DNA from: Nemertoderma westbladi
Lineage: Eukaryota; Xenacoelomorpha; Nemertodermatida; Nemertodermatidae
Assembly: GCA_032718475.1 (NCBI GenBank)
Contig: JAUCBJ010003588.1
Location: 1-27,837, forward strand
DNA length: 27,837 nt
Direction: 5' to 3'
The translations under genes and the position numbers were made by a program. The notes beneath the pieces were generated by a model, which saw only the letters and a program-made list of their open reading frames with translations, did no database searches and was not told where the DNA came from. Every line of letters begins with the position of its first letter. The first letter of the stretch is position 1. Below are positions 17,180-24,914 of this stretch, in pieces.

Positions 17180-19915
17180 TTAACTGCGCATTTGGGGTCG
17201 ATCAGTGGTCATCAGCCAGATTGCTGTTCGTATGCGGGATCTGCAAAGGGGGATAGCCTGACATTCCAGGTAATGTTGTTTGGTGGTCGCTGAGCAACCA
17301 CACATCCAGCATTCACAGCTATCAGCTGGCCTCCAACAACTGGGATTGGTGCAGATGCGGTGGTGGTATCCATTTGATATCAGCTGTGCGGCATAGCGGC
17401 GGCGTAAACCGGAAAGTCCAGTAACGTCTATGTCGGACGCGTCTGGATGGTCAATGGCGTGGATGATTGCAGTAGACGAGGCAAACTTGCTGATTCCGCA
17501 CCATAACTTCCAGTAGAACGCTCGCACCCGTTGCACGTGGTCCAGTTGTGTAATGTCGCTACTTGTGAAAATACTGCACCCGTATGTTGTCGATGGAAGG
17601 ACGATTGATTGCCATAAACGTTGTGCCGATTGTTGGGATACTATACGAAGATTAACTTTTGTAGCGATTAATACACAACTTGATATGCCTTTAGAATACA
17701 TGTGACCATAATGCCCGCTAGCCCCATTTTTGGTTGATAGGATTACTCCTAAGTATTGAAAACAGTTCTGGAATTCCAATACTTGCCCGTTGTATTCCAG
17801 AACATCAGTGCGTGCCAATCTACCTCCACGGCGAAACTTAACGGCTTTAGTCTTTGTGATATTGACTTCGAGTTTGTTAAGTTTACAATAATCAGCGAGT
17901 TTATTCAAACTAGATTGTACGTCTGCGATCGAGTCTCCAACAATTACTAGGTCGTTGGCGTACATTATCACCCAGATAGTAGCGAACACAATGTATGCGG
18001 GAAGGTCTGCCACGAAGAGACTAAATAATAGTGGGGAGAGTTTGTCGCCTTGGACTACTCCAACCGTTTGAGCGATCGGTTCCAACACGTGCACTCCTAC
18101 GCAGATGCACACGAAGTTTATCGAGATCAAGGTCCAAATCACGCTGATAAACTTTCGGCTCAATCCCACATTCGATAGTTTCATGCAGAGTATCTTGCGG
18201 TTTATTGAGTCAAAACATTTCCGGAAGTCTACAAAGACGCAATAAACGTGCCCGCCTGCTGGTTGTATAGCGATGTTAATACGGTTATATAAACATCTAA
18301 CGGCGTCTATCGTAGATCGCGACTTCCTGAACCCGTATTGAGCACCAGGGAACGCGCCGATGCGCTCTGCCCAGTTGTACAGTCTTGTTGCTAAGATCGA
18401 CGTGTAGGTTTTTAGCAAACACGAGAGTAACGCAATCCCGCGGTAACAGTCAGGCGAGGACTTACTTCCCTTCCCTTTGTACAACGGTATTAAGTATGAC
18501 TTGAGCCATGCAGTGGGACACGTAGCTGCGGTAAAACATATACTAAATATACTTAATAGGTACGGGTGTAAGTGACCGATACCGAGCTTTAATGATTCCC
18601 CTGTGACACCATCTGGGCCCGCAGCTTTATGCTGTTTCTGTTTGTAGACAACCTCCGTGATCTCAGCAGGGTCAATTGGTTTATCTAATGCATCGACTGG
18701 CTGTTCGGGGATTGTTGGCAGCTGTGGACGACTATCTGAAGCGAGTAGCTTCATGAAGTGGGATGACCAGGATTCCTCAGAGACCTGTTGCACTACGGGT
18801 TTAGTTGTTGATCGTTTGCCTTTTAGTATATTCCAGAAATTAGATTTATCCTCCTCACTGCGTTCAATTAGTTCAATTTCCTTTCTTTCCTCGTACAGCT
18901 TCTTTTTGCGTATTAGTAGATGTTTGTAATTTCGTTTGCTAACTGTATAAAGCTCCCTTGATTCAACAGTGGAATTGATACGAACCATTTCGAATTTATT
19001 TGTAATATCCTCCTTTGCTAGGTAGCACTCCCGGTCGAACCAGGGTTTCGCTGTCCGATGTTTGGGTCTCATTGCTGATTGGTTGATTGCCGATGTTATG
19101 TAATTGCACGCGGAGTCGATGCTATCATTAAGCGCATCCTGGAATTCAGCCGGATTGAGAATAGATCCAAGTATATCGGTATCTATATGTCTGACTGCTG
19201 GAGTTCTTTGTTGGCGTTGTGTAATATCACTCATGGAGAGTTCCATTATAATATGCTGGTGTTTAGTGTTTATTGTTGGTTTTACGTTTAATGTAGCCGA
19301 GTCTATAACTTGTTGCTCTACAAACACGAGATCGATCACGCTACTGCCATTCCAACTGTAGTAAGTTGGAACTGTCGGGTCAGTTATACAATGTAACCCG
19401 GCCGATCGAAGACCATCGCATAGTAAGCTTCCATGTTCGCCAGTATCGAGGCGGCAGTTGAAATCCCCAATCATTATAATAGGAGAGTTCGTTGTAGATC
19501 TTATCGAGTTTATGGTATTTATCAGGTCTAGTAGTATGTCTGTTACATCTGTGTTCGGTTTGAAGTAACTGGATACAAACACAAATTCCGCGAATAGCAT
19601 TGCCAGTACAGATTCACATTTATAGATGATGTTGTGCGTAGTTCCATGTCTCATATTAACCGCCACAGTAATACCGCCAAATGGGCGACCCTGCTCCCCT
19701 TTACTAGAAGGGATACTTCCGCAGGAGAAACCCGGAATCGTTAAGTCACTGTTGAAAGTTTCAGTTAGTAACAGAATATCCGTTGAAGTAAATGTATCAT
19801 CTATTGTTGTCTCCATTGTAGTATTGGCACCTTCAACATTCCAACCCACCACTGTAAGTATGTTGGGACCGGTAGCTCGTTCCATATTGTCAATGGGAAA
19901 TGGTAACTCACTCAT
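17180..19915 (-). CDS. LINE ORF2: endonuclease plus reverse transcriptase (likely inactive)
   Basis: About 911 residues from the first ATG (19915); the same frame is open further upstream to the ORF1 stop. Order: APE-type endonuclease (WNVEGAN, LLLTETF, GDFNCRLD, SVIDLVF), a linker with Lys/Glu-rich helices, then the reverse transcriptase (LIPLYKGKGS, DCYRGIAL, YGFRKSRST, VDFRKCFDS, GVVQGDKLSPLLF), and a C-terminal Cys/His cluster (CECWMCGC, HYLEC). Two catalytic sites look damaged. The polymerase box reads YAND, so one metal-binding Asp is Asn. The endonuclease end, normally SDHxP, reads KHQHIIM without the Asp. Otherwise there are no stops or frameshifts over 2.7 kb. Family: APE-class LINE of the CR1/Jockey/I assemblage; clade not fixed. 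Confidence 0.85.
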   Translation of the reverse strand: MSELPFPIDNMERATGPNILTVVGWNVEGANTTMETTIDDTFTSTDILLLTETFNSDLTIPGFSCGSIPSSKGEQGRPFGGITVAVNMRHGTTHNIIYKCESVLAMLFAEFVFVSSYFKPNTDVTDILLDLINTINSIRSTTNSPIIMIGDFNCRLDTGEHGSLLCDGLRSAGLHCITDPTVPTYYSWNGSSVIDLVFVEQQVIDSATLNVKPTINTKHQHIIMELSMSDITQRQQRTPAVRHIDTDILGSILNPAEFQDALNDSIDSACNYITSAINQSAMRPKHRTAKPWFDRECYLAKEDITNKFEMVRINSTVESRELYTVSKRNYKHLLIRKKKLYEERKEIELIERSEEDKSNFWNILKGKRSTTKPVVQQVSEESWSSHFMKLLASDSRPQLPTIPEQPVDALDKPIDPAEITEVVYKQKQHKAAGPDGVTGESLKLGIGHLHPYLLSIFSICFTAATCPTAWLKSYLIPLYKGKGSKSSPDCYRGIALLSCLLKTYTSILATRLYNWAERIGAFPGAQYGFRKSRSTIDAVRCLYNRINIAIQPAGGHVYCVFVDFRKCFDSINRKILCMKLSNVGLSRKFISVIWTLISINFVCICVGVHVLEPIAQTVGVVQGDKLSPLLFSLFVADLPAYIVFATIWVIMYANDLVIVGDSIADVQSSLNKLADYCKLNKLEVNITKTKAVKFRRGGRLARTDVLEYNGQVLEFQNCFQYLGVILSTKNGASGHYGHMYSKGISSCVLIATKVNLRIVSQQSAQRLWQSIVLPSTTYGCSIFTSSDITQLDHVQRVRAFYWKLWCGISKFASSTAIIHAIDHPDASDIDVTGLSGLRRRYAAQLISNGYHHRICTNPSCWRPADSCECWMCGCSATTKQHYLECQAIPLCRSRIRTAIWLMTTDRPQMRS

Positions 19916-20050
19916 TAGTTGTAGATTGTTTACAATTTGAAAGCGCAAACAATGTTTCTCGTGTTCACATAAACTTGTTATGTATCGATAGGGTTTGCTA
20001 CATCCCGTACTAAGAATAGTTTGTTTATTTGGAGTTACAGGTGCCCCATG

Positions 20051-20953
20051 TCAATCTTGGCCTGGGGCCGGGTTTGTTTCGGCCGGCTCGTTTGATTGCG
20101 GTTCGAAGGTTTGTGGGAACCGTCGTCGTAGACCCAGAGATTCTCGCTCGTCATCACTCAGTTTGTAATTTCTGATTGAAATTCCGACCTCCCACAGACC
20201 GGGGTCCATGAGGGAACTCCGATTCTCCTGGTCGCAATTAAGGTGAAAGCTCCTGTATGGGGAGTCCTGCCGACTTGGAATAGGAACGACAGAGTCGAAT
20301 TTCTGATTTTCACTCTTTAGGAAGTCCGAGATATCCCCTTCTGTTACACTCGGATCTAGTCGCCCGATATGAATATGTGCTGTCTGTTTCTGCGAAGTAG
20401 TCGTTGCTTTGCGTGGCTGGGCGACGCGTAGCGGGCCGCCTACACGATTACCCCGAGTCAGCGTATTCGCGTGGTTTGTCCGCGTTGATGTACTACCGGT
20501 ACCGGTATTTGTATTTCGGTAGTTGCCTCCAGAGTTATTATCCCCCCTTTCCTGTATTAGGTTCAGACGCTGCGGGTGTATATAACCAAGCTGCCCCGTA
20601 CCAGTGGCTGCAGTGGTCCCGGGCCCCCCTCCCGCCACGTCCGCGTAAGAACCGGTGGCAAGGGGTGCGGCAGCTGGTTGAGGGTGAGGGTGGGAGTGGG
20701 ATTCGAGGTCGGTTGGTTGTGCTACTGGTTCCGTTTCAGTTATGCGTTTCAAGAGTTCATTCTTTGATACAATGGTTTCTTCGCGGGATGTTGCGAGTTT
20801 ATCTAAAACGATTGTGTACATTGCTGTTATCATCAGTAGGCAGTCAGTAAGTTGTTTTTCCTCTTCGTTTGAGGTGCTCCTCTTTTGTTTTATTTCTCGT
20901 ACTAGTCCGAGTGCTTCTCTCTGCAATCGGATGAACTCTTCCGCCAGTATGGT
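20051..20953 (-). CDS. LINE ORF1: nucleic-acid-binding protein, 5' end incomplete
   Basis: Open frame of about 300 residues ending in TGA at 20053-20051. The N-terminal part (REALGLVREIKQKR, VLDKLATSREET) is helical and may form a coiled coil. The centre is a low-complexity Gly/Thr/Asn/Arg segment, and the C-terminal half has an RRM-like ORF1 pattern (HIHIGRLDPSVTEGDISDFL, then YRSFHLNC, LMDPGLWEVGISIRNYK) seen in ORF1 proteins of CR1/Jockey-type LINEs. No ATG precedes the conserved part near the opening (first Met is about 40 codons in), so the copy is probably 5'-truncated. It is in the same frame as ORF2, separated by this single TGA and a linker. Known role in the family: binding LINE RNA in the ribonucleoprotein. 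Confidence 0.75.
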   Translation of the reverse strand, partial: TILAEEFIRLQREALGLVREIKQKRSTSNEEEKQLTDCLLMITAMYTIVLDKLATSREETIVSKNELLKRITETEPVAQPTDLESHSHPHPQPAAAPLATGSYADVAGGGPGTTAATGTGQLGYIHPQRLNLIQERGDNNSGGNYRNTNTGTGSTSTRTNHANTLTRGNRVGGPLRVAQPRKATTTSQKQTAHIHIGRLDPSVTEGDISDFLKSENQKFDSVVPIPSRQDSPYRSFHLNCDQENRSSLMDPGLWEVGISIRNYKLSDDERESLGLRRRFPQTFEPQSNEPAETNPAPGQD

Positions 20954-20956
20954 TTA

Positions 20957-21140
20957 CTCAATTTAAAATTACAGCAGTTAATTAATAATATGAACATTCA
21001 GAAGTGGCCAGAGGGTAAGTTATATTGCTTCTATCTATCTGGTACAGCCCAGAATGAAATACGGTACTCCGAGAGTTTGCACGCACAACAGTTGTTAACA
21101 TACTGTCAAATATAAGAATATTATAAATTACACATTATCA
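20957..21140. other. Intron 1 spacer between LINE and retroelement fragment
   Basis: AT-rich, no coding frame seen. A stretch near 21098-21120 (CTGTCAAATAT) loosely resembles the LINE 3' UTR, but is too short to call. Confidence 0.4.
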
Positions 21141-21155
21141 TTTTTGTGCATTATT

Positions 21156-21854
21156 ATTAAGTATTTGTATATTAGTACATATTATTATAGATTCATCTGA
21201 TCATAGATTATTAATTATATTAAATTTATTACATATACAAAACAAAACAAAAACACTATTTAACAAGTTGAAACAACAAAAAATTTAAAATTCGTCTGCC
21301 AGCCCAACACCGCGCAGACCCGCCCCGTCGCCAAATCCCAGAGCCCGACAAGACCGACATCCCCCTCGGAGGCAGAGGGAGTTGGACCGGAGGAGCGCGA
21401 ACTGCAACCGCCGGCGAACACCCCCCAGAACGCACGCGAGGCCCCTCTCTCTCATACCATCCTGCCTCGACATAAGTGTCTCGGCGAGATGGCGGATTAA
21501 GATCTGGGCCTCAACGCACCATACACCATTGGTGGTGCCGACCAGAGGGGTGAACGCCATCCTCCGGTCCTCGCAGACGGTCTGGTAATGCAGCTTCTTT
21601 ATCCGGCACCTCTGCTCCAGTAGGGACTCAGTCGAGCGGTTGGTCTGGGCGTAAGAGGTGGCGTCAGCGTTTAAAACCGCGATATCGAACGACGCCACTC
21701 TCTGGTTAGCCCAGACCCCCCGCGCGACCAAGTCCGCCCGCACTCCCCCTACCTCCCGACCCTCTCTGTCGAGGTAACCCCGGGACAGGGTCACCTCCCG
21801 TTCTACGTTCGAGTTCCCGAACACGGAAGCCAACAGGTCCCCGAAGACCTTCCC
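21156..21854 (-). mobile_element. 5'-truncated retroelement insertion, 699 bp, with 15-bp target-site duplication
   Basis: Identical direct repeats TTTTTGTGCATTATT at 21141-21155 and 21855-21869 bracket the element exactly. It consists of the C-terminal end of a coding region (to the stop at 21285) and an AT-rich 3' UTR of about 130 bp without a poly(A) tail. Its base composition is much more GC-rich in the coding part than its surroundings, as expected for a foreign insertion. Duplication length and 5' truncation are typical of non-LTR retrotransposition. Confidence 0.85.
21285..21854 (-). pseudogene. C-terminal fragment of a retroelement polyprotein with a PD-(D/E)XK-like nuclease region
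   Basis: About 190 residues. The pattern RADLVARGVW, about 8 residues, then FDIAVLNADA resembles the nuclease-like C-terminal region found in many metazoan predicted reverse-transcriptase proteins (RADxxxRGxW...FFDxRV...). It is followed by a Lys-rich HYQTVCEDRR segment and AFTPLVGTTNGVWCVEA. The ORF can be extended to an ATG at 21902, but its first about 16 codons lie outside the element, in the target-site duplication and flanking intron, so that start is accidental. The reverse transcriptase itself is missing. The family link is from pattern memory and moderately certain; the truncation boundary is seen directly. Confidence 0.6.
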
Positions 21855-21984
21855 TTTTTGTGCATTATTGATTTTATCGTTTGTGTCCAATGGCAACGAC
21901 ACAAATTGTTCATGGGCCCATATAACTAATTTTATTATTTACCTATTTATTTCGGTTCTATCTTGTATACAAGACTAACGGCTA

Positions 21985-23633
21985 TATTGAAAAATATCGA
22001 GACATGAAAAATATCGAGAGTAAAAATCTCGAGTGTTAAAAAATATCGAGAGTAAAACTATCGAGTGTTGAAAAATATCGAGAGTAAAAATATCGAGTGT
22101 TGAAAAATATCGAGTGTTGAAAAATATCGAGTGTTGAAAAATATCGAGAGTAAAAATATCGAGTGTTGAAAAATATCGAGTGTTGAAAAATATCGAGTGT
22201 TGAAAAATATCGAGTGTTGAAAAATGTCGAGTCTTGAAAAATATCGAGTGTTGAAAAATATCGAGTGTTGAAAAATATCGAGTGTTGAAAAATATCGAGT
22301 GTTGAAAAATATCGAGAGTAAAAATATCGAGTGTTGAAAATATCGAGAGTAAAAATATCGGGTGTTGAAAAATATCGAGAGCAAAAATATCGAGTGTTGA
22401 AAAATATCGAGTGTTGAAAAATATCGAGTGTTGAAAAATAACGATAATATCGAGAGTTCAAAAATATCGAGAGTAAAAATCTCGAGTGTTAAAAAATATC
22501 GAGAGTAAAAATATCGACTGTTGAAAAATATCGAGTGTTGAAAAATATCGAGAGTAAAAATATCGAGTGTTGAAAAATATCGAAAGTAAAAATATCGAGT
22601 GTTGAAAAATATCGAGAGCAAAAATATCGAGTGTTGAAAAATATCGAGTGTTGAAAAATCTCATCTCGAGTGTTAAAAAATATCGAGAGTAAAAATATCG
22701 AGTGTTGAAAAATATCGAGAGTAAAAATATCGAGTGTTGAAAAATATCGAGTGTTGAAAAATATCGAGTGTTGAAAAATATCGAGTGTTGAAAAATATCG
22801 AGTGTTGAAAAATATCGAGTGATGAAACATATCGAGTGTTGAAAAATATCGAGTGTTGAAAAATGTCGAGTGTTGAAAAATATCGAGTGTTGAAAAATAA
22901 CGATAATATCGAGAGTTCAAAAATATCGAGAGTAAAAATCTCGAGTGTTAAAAAATATCGAGAGTAAAAATATCGAGTGTTGAAAAATATCGAGAGTAAA
23001 AATATCGAACGTTGAAAAATATCGAGAGTAAAAATCTCGAGTGTTGAAAAATATCGAGTGTTGAAAAATATCGAGTGTTAAAAAATATCGAGTGTTGATA
23101 AATAACGATAATATCGAGAGTTCAAAAATATCGAGAGTAAAAATCTCGAGTGTTAAAAAATATCGAGAGTAAAAATATCGAGTGTTGAAAAATATCGAGT
23201 GTTGAAAAATATCGAGAGTAAAAATATCGAGTGGTTAAAAATATCGAGAGTAAAAATATCGAGTGTTGAAAAATATCGAGAGCAAAAATATCGAGTGTTG
23301 AAAAATATCGAGTGTTGAAAAATATCGAGAGTTTTCAGCACTCGATATTTTTACTCTCGATATTTTTACTCTCGTTGTTTTTACTCTCGATATTTTTCAA
23401 CACTCGATATTTATCAACACTCGATATTTATCAACACTCGATATTTTTACTCTCGATATTTTTCAACACTCGATGTTTTTACTCTCGATATTTTTCAGCA
23501 CTCGATATTTTTACTCTCGATAATTTTCCACACTCGTTATTTTCGATATTTTTCATCTCGCGTTATTTTTACTCTCGGTATTTTTACTCTCGTTATTTTT
23601 ACTCTCGATATTTTTCAAGTCTCGATATTTTTC
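21985..23633. repeat. TATCGA satellite, 17/15-bp units, orientation switch at about 23335
   Basis: Alternating 17-bp (AAAAATATCGAGTGTTG) and 15-bp (AAAAATATCGAGAGT) units run from about 21985 to 23332, then continue in reverse complement (CTCGATATTTTTACT) to about 23633. A marker (ACGATAATATCGAGAGTTC) recurs at 22441, 22900 and 23105, and a second (CTCGAGTGTTAAAAAA) at 22028, 22481, 22940 and 23145, giving a higher-order period of about 455 bp plus one shorter 205-bp step. Many overlapping ORFs of repeated FNTRYFSTLDI peptides are translation of the repeat. The array starts about 17 nt inside the gene's first 5' splice site. Confidence 0.92.
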
Positions 23634-23650
23634 ACCATTACCATACTAAC

Positions 23651-23824
23651 CAATGTTTCCAGGTTTATCATCCGACTAAGAAAGCCATATTCCGTTAGTT
23701 TGTTTGCAGTGAGATCTAATTCAACTATAATCTCTTCTAATTCTCGACAAATATTGATTTCATTAAGGTTTTTATGAGCCAAACTAATTCTGCACCATTT
23801 AGTCTCCACAATAGAACTGGGCAT
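23651..23824 (-). CDS. Exon 1 of small leucine-rich-repeat protein (LRMDA/C10orf11-like), residues 1-58
   Basis: First coding exon of a three-exon minus-strand gene. It opens with an ATG (23824-23822) that has A at -3. The frame upstream is open for about 20 codons and then meets a TAA, so an earlier start or upstream exon is possible. It encodes 58 residues: a short N-terminal segment, then an LRR unit (IVELDLTANKLTEYG) and the start of the next (MINLETL). The exon ends at a donor reading GTTAGT (23650-23645), phase 0. Joining to 16905 gives NLETL then VLDNNEL, which restores a canonical LxxLxLxxNxL repeat; this is the main proof of the splice. LRR proteins of this size are usually protein-interaction modules without enzymatic activity. 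The LRMDA-type assignment is from remembered family pattern and is tentative; the exon call is firm. Confidence 0.82.
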
Positions 23825-23860
23825 CTTTATTATTTTATAAATAGTTGAATTATATTTAGA

Positions 23861-23914
23861 GACAGAGAAAGGAACAGGTTACAGTGGCACGTTATTTTAA
23901 CCAAAACAATAAAC
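23861..23914 (-). repeat. Single monomer of the 68-bp repeat, inverted, just upstream of the LRR start codon
   Basis: On the minus strand this reads GTTTATTGTTTTGGTTAAAA, then CTGTAACCTGTTCCTTTC, the same order as the plus-strand array at 24915-26195. It ends about 37 nt before the ATG of exon 1. A second partial match (AACACAGGTTACAG) follows at about 23931-23944. Confidence 0.7.
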
Positions 23915-24099
23915 TAAACACAATAGGTTAAACACAGGTTACAGTTTTATTTTTGAGAGTAATCATCTGTTATTTGCGTCCAATTTCCCCTGGAGAGGGA
24001 TTAATTTTTATTGCGGCCAGTTTCCCCCCTTATCTGTATAAGTTATAATTTATAACATTAATAGCATAAATCGATAATGACTTTACTCACAGATATACT

Positions 24100-24357
24100 A
24101 GGCCTACTACTGCTATTATCGGCCTGCTGCATTGCAGCTGCATATTGAGATGCTATGCTGGCTTTAAAAAAAATTTTGCCACCACCATGCAATCCACAAT
24201 TGGCAAACCCAATGCAGTGTGCATTGAAAAGGCTATGCCAGCTTATCAACAAAGTTGCACAGTCACAACTCCCTATCCCCCATGACATTTGCTAGATCAT
24301 CCGCATCTTCAAGGCCAGTGTTCTTTAAGATGCGTCTCAAGAAAGTCATGGGCTGTG
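24100..24357 (-). mobile_element. RTE-like LINE 3'-end fragment, older subfamily
   Basis: Matches the 3' ends of the fragments at 7241 and 12208 (CAACTCCCTATC, CCATGACATTTGCTAGATCA, AAGATGCGTCTCAAGAAAGT) but with more differences, and with about 75 extra bp between the shared TGCTGCATTGCAGCTGCAT and the coding end that look like an internal duplication. It is truncated 5' at a run of 18 C. No target-site duplication found. Confidence 0.8.
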
Positions 24358-24358
24358 A

Positions 24359-24495
24359 CCCCCCCCCCCCCCCCCCATCAAGACCACCCCCCCACCCCCA
24401 CCCCAACCCCCTGCCGGGATTGAGCCCACGACCTCCTGTGAATTCAAAGCAAAGGATTTAAGATACGAAGATATTGAGATATTAACTGACTAAAC
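24359..24495 (-). mobile_element. tRNA-derived SINE-like fragment
   Basis: On the minus strand, TAGTCAGTTAAT (24492-24481) resembles a Pol III A box, and GGGCTCAATCC (24427-24417) a B box (GGTTCRANTCC), about 55 nt apart as in tRNA-derived SINE heads. A C-rich tail on the plus side (24359-24410) follows. It does not fold as an intact tRNA by eye. It could also be a decayed tRNA pseudogene. Confidence 0.45.
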
Positions 24496-24560
24496 TGAAT
24501 GGTAAAGCTCTCAGAATTCGTGGCTCGCCCCACAATATATTCAATAAATTTTTTTGTCCT

Positions 24561-24757
24561 TTTTTTTTACTTTTTATGTCCTCCAGAAATCTACCGTTAG
24601 GTTCAATGCTACCGGTTTCTCTACTGCTGTTCTCTCAGGCTATCAGTACCGGTATTAGTTTTTTTTTACTTTTTATGTCGTCCAGAAATTTACCGTTAGG
24701 TTCCATGCTACCGGTTTCTCTACTGCTGTTCTCTCAGGCTATCAGTACCGGTATTAG
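24561..24757. repeat. Tandem duplication, 2 copies of about 99 bp
   Basis: Two nearly identical copies, each starting in poly-T then ACTTTTTATGTC, passing through TACCGTTAGGTTC and CTACCGGTTTCTCTACTGC, and ending AGTACCGGTATTAG. The small plus-strand ORF over it simply repeats the same peptide and is not called. Confidence 0.85.
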
Positions 24758-24914
24758 TATATAGAGCTCTATTTTGTAGTATTGCATGTACAGATGTAGG
24801 TATAAAGCAAGTATTTTTGGTATTTTAGTACCGGTACCGGCACCGGTACTGCTGTGTAGGCCTACTGTGTAGCCTACCATTTAAATACGGTACTGGTAGG
24901 CCTACCGGATGACC
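24758..24914. other. CCGGT/TAGGCCTA-rich spacer
   Basis: Contains overlapping palindromes TACCGGTACCGG, TGTAGGCCTAC and GGTAGGCCTACC. No gene seen; such motifs are dispersed elsewhere in the window. Confidence 0.5.

Larger units (their letters stand above)
16902..20953 (-). mobile_element. LINE copy 2 in intron 1, with ORF1 and ORF2
   Basis: About 4 kb on the minus strand: ORF1 (20953-20051), linker, ORF2 (to 17180) and a 3' UTR of about 275 bp with a short duplication (GATTGTTAATATTT). The 3' UTR has no poly(A) tail and runs up to the exon-2 acceptor, so the exact LINE terminus cannot be separated from intron sequence. The 5' end is also uncertain: ORF1 opens after a TAA at 20956 with no early ATG, which suggests 5' truncation. 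No target-site duplication could be identified with confidence. Confidence 0.85.
16906..23650 (-). other. Intron 1 of the LRR gene (6,745 bp), filled with repeats
   Basis: Bounded by donor GTTAGT at 23650 and acceptor TTATTTAG at 16906, phase 0. In the direction of transcription it holds the TATCGA satellite, starting about 17 nt from the donor; an AT-rich spacer; a truncated nuclease-domain retroelement insertion; and a LINE with ORF1 and ORF2 whose 3' region runs up to the acceptor. Both coding retroelements are in the same orientation as the gene. Confidence 0.8.

Noticed and set aside
21098-21135. Possible extra LINE 3' UTR fragment (CTGTCAAATAT)
   Set aside because: Similarity of about 11 bp in AT-rich DNA is not enough.
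21870-21902. ATG start of the 205-residue ORF at 21902
   Set aside because: The first codons lie outside the target-site duplication, so they belong to the intron flank and not the element.
22036-23698. Several FNTRYFSTLDIFQHS-type ORFs on both strands
   Set aside because: Translation of the TATCGA satellite; frames end wherever monomers vary.
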